From the NCBI GenBank assembly GCA_000729835.1, contig JFHB01000003.1:434001-498000 (forward strand): a stretch of 64,000 bases of DNA. The letters run 5' to 3'. The notes beneath the pieces are model-generated. The model did not search any database. It saw nothing but the letters and a program-made list of their open reading frames with translations, and was not told the DNA's origin. The translations under genes and the position numbers were made by a program. This DNA is from Atkinsonella hypoxylon (lineage: Eukaryota > Ascomycota > Sordariomycetes > Hypocreales > Clavicipitaceae). Below are positions 59,513 to 64,000 of the stretch, piece by piece. Every line of letters begins with the position of its first letter. The stretch's first letter is position 1.

Positions 59513-60050
59513 TGTGTCGGACAAGTGTGCAAAAAAAAAAAAAAGAGGTCAATTGGGAGAGCTTCAGGTTATCCGTATTCTCATCAGGTTCTCTACGGGG
59601 CGGAAACGACTCCAATGCCCTCCATTCAGGGATCGTGCTTGTATAATGGGAAGGCGATGACGCATGAAGAAGAAGAGAAAAACGGTTGCGTTAAAAAAGC
59701 AGCCTCCGCTGACTTGGCCTGCTGACTTGGCCTGCTGACTTGGCCTGCTGACTTGGCGATTTCCCAAACAAAGCCGAGAATCAGGAGGGATGGCAGCGGC
59801 TCAGTTCACCAGGTGTCCGGCTGGACGCGGCTTTCTGCGGGCCACGACCCATTCTCTCTATCCGTACTCCGTACACGACGTCAGATCCGGACATCGTCAA
59901 CCTCATTTTTTCTACGCCTTGTCTCGGCAATTTTGGCCTCCCCTCCCCTCCTCCTCCTCCTCCTCTCCTCTCCCGTGCCTCAGTTTCTGTTCCCGTCCAA
60001 GTTTCCCAATTGACGCTTTGTTCAAAGCCAAGAAAGAAAAGACTGCCATC
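59513..60050. promoter_or_regulatory. Shared divergent promoter, ivdA/mccB
   Basis: The 538 bp separate the two start codons. It holds a 13-nt tandem repeat (59711-59757), CCAAT boxes in either orientation (59551-59555 reverse, 59612-59616, 60006-60010), a TCCGTACTCCGTAC motif near 59861-59874 and a CTCC-rich run (about 59951-59971). Co-regulation of the two genes is inferred from arrangement and pathway. Confidence 0.75.
59711..59757. repeat. 13-nt tandem repeat GACTTGGCCTGCT x3.6
   Basis: Three perfect copies (59711-59749) plus GACTTGGC, each with a TTGGCC core. It lies within the divergent ivdA/mccB promoter. Confidence 0.95.
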
Positions 60051-61999
60051 ATGTCCCTCTGCAGGTCATCACAGCGAGCCCTCCGCCTCAGTCTCAGTCG
60101 GCGAGCCGCCTCCTCACAGCGCCTCCAGGTCCGCGCCGTGGCCAGCCTGACGCCGCCTCACCAGGCGGCCGCTATCTCGCGCCTGCAGACCAACGTCGAC
60201 CCTTCTTCGGAGGAATTCAAGGAGAACGAGAGGCAGATGGCTGAGGTGATGGCCAAGATGGCGGGGCTGACGCGCAAGATGCAGCGTGGGGGTCCGGACA
60301 AGGCGCGAGAGAAGCACCTGGCGAGAAAGAAGATGCTGCCGCGGGACCGGATCACAGCCCTGGTCGATCCCGGCACGACGTTTATGGAATTGTCTCCTCT
60401 GGCGGGCTATCAGCTGTATCCCGAGGCTGAAGTTCCTGCCGGCGGCATCATCACCGGCGTCGGTGTGGTGGAGGGTGTGCGATGCGTCATTGTCGCAAAC
60501 GACAGCACCGTCAAGGGAGGAACGTATTACCCCATTACCGTCAAGAAACATCTTCGTGCCCAGGCTGTTGCTCAGGAGAACAAGCTACCGTATGTGCAGC
60601 TGCCCCGGTTCCCCTTACAATTCCCTCTCTTCTGCATCCTTTGACCCCTTCATACTTCCATGCCAGGACCAAAGGGAAATTCCTGGATGCTAATACTTGC
60701 CATGGGATAGCTGCATTTACCTCGTCGACTCCGGCGGCGCTAACCTCCCCCACCAGTCTGACGTCTTCCCAGATCGCGAGCACTTTGGCCGCATCTTTTA
60801 CAACCAAGCTCGCATGTCCTCCCAAGGCATCCCCCAAATCGCCGTCGTCATGGGTCCTTGCACCGCCGGCGGTGCCTACGTCCCCGCCATGTCTGACGAG
60901 TCCATCATTGTCGGCGAACAAGGCCACATCTTCCTTGCTGGCCCTCCTCTAGTCAAAGCCGCCACGGGCGAGGTCGTCAGTGCTGAAGAGCTTGGCGGTG
61001 GAAAGATGCACTCCTCCGTCTCTGGAGTCACCGATTACCTGGCCGTTGATGACGCCCACGCCATTACCCTCGCTCGACGATCAATCAGCAATCTCAACTG
61101 GCCTGTCAAGTCTGCCTCGACCCAGCCTCCTGCTACTACCTATGCCGAGCCGCTCTACGACCCCGAAGAGCTCATGGGCATCGCAACCACGAACCTTCGC
61201 AAGCCCATCCCCATCCGCGAAGTCATAGCCCGTGTGGTCGACGGCTCCGAGTTCTCCGAATTCAAGCGCGACTTCGGCACCACCCTCGTCACCGGGTTTG
61301 CCTCCATCTACGGCCACAAGGTCGGCATTGTAGCCAACGACGGGATTCTATTCGCCTCCTCTGCCGTCAAGGGCGCTCACTTCATCGAGCTCTGCTCCCA
61401 GCGCGGCATCCCCCTCGTCTTTCTGCAGAACATCTCAGGATTCATGGTCGGAACCACCTCTGAGCGCGACGGCATCGCCAAGCACGGTGCCAAGCTTGTC
61501 ACCGCCGTAGCATGCGCAGACGTGCCCAAATTCACTGTCGTGGTAGGCGGCTCATACGGCGCAGGCAACTACGGCATGTGCGGGCGTGCCTACAGCCCTC
61601 GCTTCTTGTGGATGTGGCCCAATGCCCGCGTGGGTGTCATGGGTAGCGAGCAGCTCACTGCCGTCATGGAGACCGTCGGCCAGAAGGCTGACCCTGAGCT
61701 CAGAGCCCGTATTGATCGGGAGACAGAGGCCACCTTCTCGTCAGCAAGACTCTGGGTAAGTGAAATGCTCGGATCCCTCTTCCCAGGAAGATTGTACAAT
61801 GCAGACCCATCTTGCTCCAACGACCTGCGACCTTTCTGATGACACGGTTTTGACTAACTTGGCGATTCGGGCACAGGACGACGGCATTATTCCTCCTCAA
61901 CACACTAGACGTTTCCTTGGTCTCGGCTTACAAGCGGCCATGAATGGACGCAACGAAGTCAAGGCTGGAGATACCAAGTTTGGTGTCTTCAGGATGTAG
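60051..61999 (+). CDS. mccB: Methylcrotonyl-CoA carboxylase beta subunit
   Basis: MCC beta is the carboxyltransferase half of the biotin enzyme that converts 3-methylcrotonyl-CoA to 3-methylglutaconyl-CoA in mitochondrial leucine degradation. Three exons (60051-60589, 60711-61755, 61877-61999) give 568 aa. The ATG at 60051 gives a clear presequence (SQRALRLSLSRRAASSQRLQ); the in-frame ATG at 59790 would add 87 residues over the promoter and is rejected. Domain landmarks are REKHLARKKMLPRDRITALV, YLVDSGGANLPHQSDVFPD, the oxyanion-loop segment GPCTAGGAYVPAMSDESIIV, FLQNISGFMVGTTSERDGIA, GGSYGAGNYGMCGRAYSPRF and RVGVMGSEQLTAVM. The C-terminal exon DDGIIPPQHTRRFLGLGLQA is also typical. The biotin-bearing alpha subunit is not in this window. 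Confidence 0.97.
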
Positions 62000-62489
62000 A
62001 GGGAGGAGAGGGAAGAAGAAGAAATCGATTAAGAGAAACGTAATTAGAAAGTGAAGACTTTATGTGATTGATTGATATGTGAACTCGACGTTGAGCAAAT
62101 GTTTTTTTTTTTCACATTCTTGGAGACCTTCTGTACATATATGGAGGGCATCATGCAACCTCGCTGGATTCGAATAGGACTACGTCTGGCAAGCCTTTTC
62201 TTTTCGATCATCTTTCAGATTAAAGCACCATCTATGGCAACCGAGTTTCTGTAACCAGCGTAAAAAAAATCAGCACTATGCTACTCAATTAAGCCTCATC
62301 TTAGTTGCCTTCTCCTATCTTTCCATGCAGGAGCTTCATGGTATATACATCCTTCAAGTCGTTCAAAAACGCCTCGCTAGATACGCTACTTTATAGTACA
62401 TATAGAGGAAGTGGGTGATCTGAAATGTCTTGATAGCGGTCATTCATAACACTGATCTCGGCCTGCAATGCGGTTTTGTCCCTTAAAAT
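62000..62489. other. Convergent 3' flanks
   Basis: 3' flanks of mccB and of the minus-strand gene ending at 62490, with a T10-type run near 62102. No supported ORF. Confidence 0.5.
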
Positions 62490-64000
62490 TCACCAAGCGT
62501 GAAGCTGGCGCTTGACTTTTCCACGGCCCACGGGTCCGTTTCCAACATTGACCGTGAGGTCCACTAAATTTATGCTGTTTCCACTGCCGAGGTTTACATT
62601 AGCGGCCTGACTGGTCGAGACTCCGCTTCCTTGCTGGAGTTTGCTCGTCGTGGCCCTGCTGAACAAGCGGTGCAGATCAGCTTGCGCAGAGATCGCCTTA
62701 TCTACGCCCTTTTCCTGGAGGATGTACAGTACGGCAACACGAGCAAAGTCGACTTTCTCTTCAGTGACCACAAAGCCAGACGTAGTTGGGCCAGCACTCG
62801 TAATTGTAACTGAGCTTGTGTCAACGACTAAGGTAGTAGGCAATTCAATCTCTCCAATTGTCGATAGTGGCACTGAGGTTGGCCTAATTTCAGATGTGAA
62901 GGAAGGTTCCGCGGCTGCCTGGGTCACCATTGCTGTTGTTGATGCCGCACTCGACTGAGGGGCTTGCCCGTTGCTTGGCGTGGTGCCGGGCGCTGCCGTG
63001 GTAGTCGCCGGTGTGAAGGTAATGACTGAAATCGGCGGAATTTGTTCCGCCTTCAAGACTTGCTTTAGGGAAATATCCTCCGACTCGTCTATTGACTGAC
63101 CAGATCTAGTGGAGCGACCGTCAAACGTGACCAAGGAGTTCTGCGCACTACAAGAGAGGTTTCCTGCATTGAATCTAGCCAGGATCGTCGTCCCGGAGAG
63201 TGGTATTGAGAAGTTCTGGTTTGAATCTGCAAGCAATCGAGGAATGGCTTGTCCAAGTGTCACATTCTGTATGTTTGATTGTCCGTCCGTGGAGACAAGA
63301 TTGGTCAAGGTACACCCTGTCGCAACACTGTCTCCGCAAGTCGAACCGGTGAATCCATTAGTGCATATGCAAGAACAGCTACCTTGCACGACAATACTGG
63401 TACCTCCGTTCTGGCAAGCCAAGGATTGTTGGCATTGAGTCAAGCTCAGCACTTGTTGGTTATTATTGCCGATTTTCTTGAAGACAAAAAATTCTAGTGG
63501 AACCACGATAGCAGCAACGATGAGACAGAGAAGCAAGAAAATCGACAGAACGAAGGCCCAGACGGGAAGCCCACAGCATCGGCGTTTGACCTTGGCAACA
63601 GCTTGGCCACTGTGTGATCTTGAGTGAGTCGGTCGATCTTGACCATGGCCAGCGGCCCAATTGCTGCCTCTGAACCAGGAACTACGACTGGCAGTATTGC
63701 TGGGAGTGTGGACCGGGGGGGGGAAAGCCGCTAGCATGTCTGAGAAACCAGATCGATAACGGTCATCTACTCACATAGAGTTAGTATTTTGAACAATCTC
63801 ACGACTTCATTTGATCTCCATGCCAATATTACCTTTTTCGTGCAAATATCCATCAAATGTGTCAATCCTACTAGCAGGTCGCTTGCCCTTGTCTATCATA
63901 GACGCAAGCTTCGTTGCACGACGTATCAAGTCAGGCAGGCTGGTCAAACTCCCTCTTGCCTCCGCAGCGCGGACAGCATCAATATCTAGGCGCGGTGGAC
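62490..64000 (-). CDS. Single-pass membrane protein with EGF-like domain, 5' end missing
   Basis: Two exons are visible on the minus strand: one running in from the window edge to 63833, then 63766-62490 after a 66-nt intron. The first carries the conserved RLDIDAVRAAEARGSLTSLP, DLIRRATKLASMIDKGKRPA and SRIDTFDGYL. The second continues DDRYRSGFSDMLAAFPPP, then a basic juxtamembrane RRCCG and one transmembrane helix (AFVLSIFLLLCLIVAAIVV). An EGF-like Cys cluster follows (LACQNGGTSIVVQGSCSCIC, NGFTGSTCGD), then a Ser/Thr-rich outer region with N-glycosylation sites (NFS, NLS) and a final segment with VDFARVAVLYILQEKGVD. The basic side is presumably cytosolic and the EGF side external. I know this family only as uncharacterised fungal EGF-domain proteins; a cell-surface role is inferred. 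The ATG at 63737 is internal, not the start. Confidence 0.88.

Noticed and set aside
59790..60644. Longer mccB start with 87 extra N-terminal residues
   Set aside because: The extension crosses the promoter CTCC tract and would bury the clear mitochondrial presequence that begins at the ATG at 60051.
63700..63737. ATG at 63737 as start of the EGF-like protein
   Set aside because: The sequence before it (DDRYRSGFSD) is coding in the same frame and is linked by a 66-nt intron to another conserved exon.

Overview
The window is nuclear DNA of a filamentous ascomycete, most likely a sordariomycete and perhaps in Hypocreales (the order is my inference). The genes have short spliceosomal introns of about 45-120 nt with GT...AG borders and CTAAC-like branch sites. 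The conserved proteins are typically fungal, and the long spacers carry palindromic CCTAGGTACC-type and TACGGAGTA/TACGGAATAC-type motifs. There is no sign of operons, CRISPR, rRNA or tRNA genes, or an intact transposon.

Layout. 0-10 kb: start of a Pro/Gln-rich protein (-), minisatellites, a gene-like relic (-), V-ATPase subunit c (+), a 238-aa unknown protein (-), a 3-kb spacer rich in palindromes, and Smc5/6 subunit Nse4 (+). 11-21 kb: a possible tiny gene, a DUF4336 protein (+), Vps34 PI3-kinase (+), a doubtful membrane ORF (+) and RCC1 (-). 21-35 kb: mitochondrial enoyl reductase Etr1 (-), a 233-aa low-complexity protein (+), a decayed SLC4/Bor1-like anion-transporter pseudogene (-), mitochondrial GTPase Mtg1 (+) and the PHD protein Cti6 (-). 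36-49 kb: a 528-aa unknown protein (+), a 1462-aa disordered protein (+) and an areA-GATA-like-domain protein (-). 48.5-54 kb is a gene desert. 54-64 kb: an SDR dehydrogenase (-), the divergent pair isovaleryl-CoA dehydrogenase (-) and methylcrotonyl-CoA carboxylase beta subunit (+), and an EGF-like single-pass membrane protein (-) cut by the window end.

Most genes are unrelated housekeeping genes. The one clear functional unit is the leucine-degradation pair: IVD makes 3-methylcrotonyl-CoA, which MCC carboxylates. They share a 538-bp promoter region with a 13-bp tandem repeat. Etr1, Mtg1, IVD and MCCB, and possibly the SDR and DUF4336 proteins, point to mitochondria; VMA3 and VPS34 serve the vacuole/endosome; Nse4, RCC1 and Cti6 are nuclear. 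I did not find a convincing new multi-gene system. The most informative oddities are the indel-riddled transporter pseudogene, a presequence-like reading frame without ATG ahead of the DUF4336 protein, and the palindrome families.
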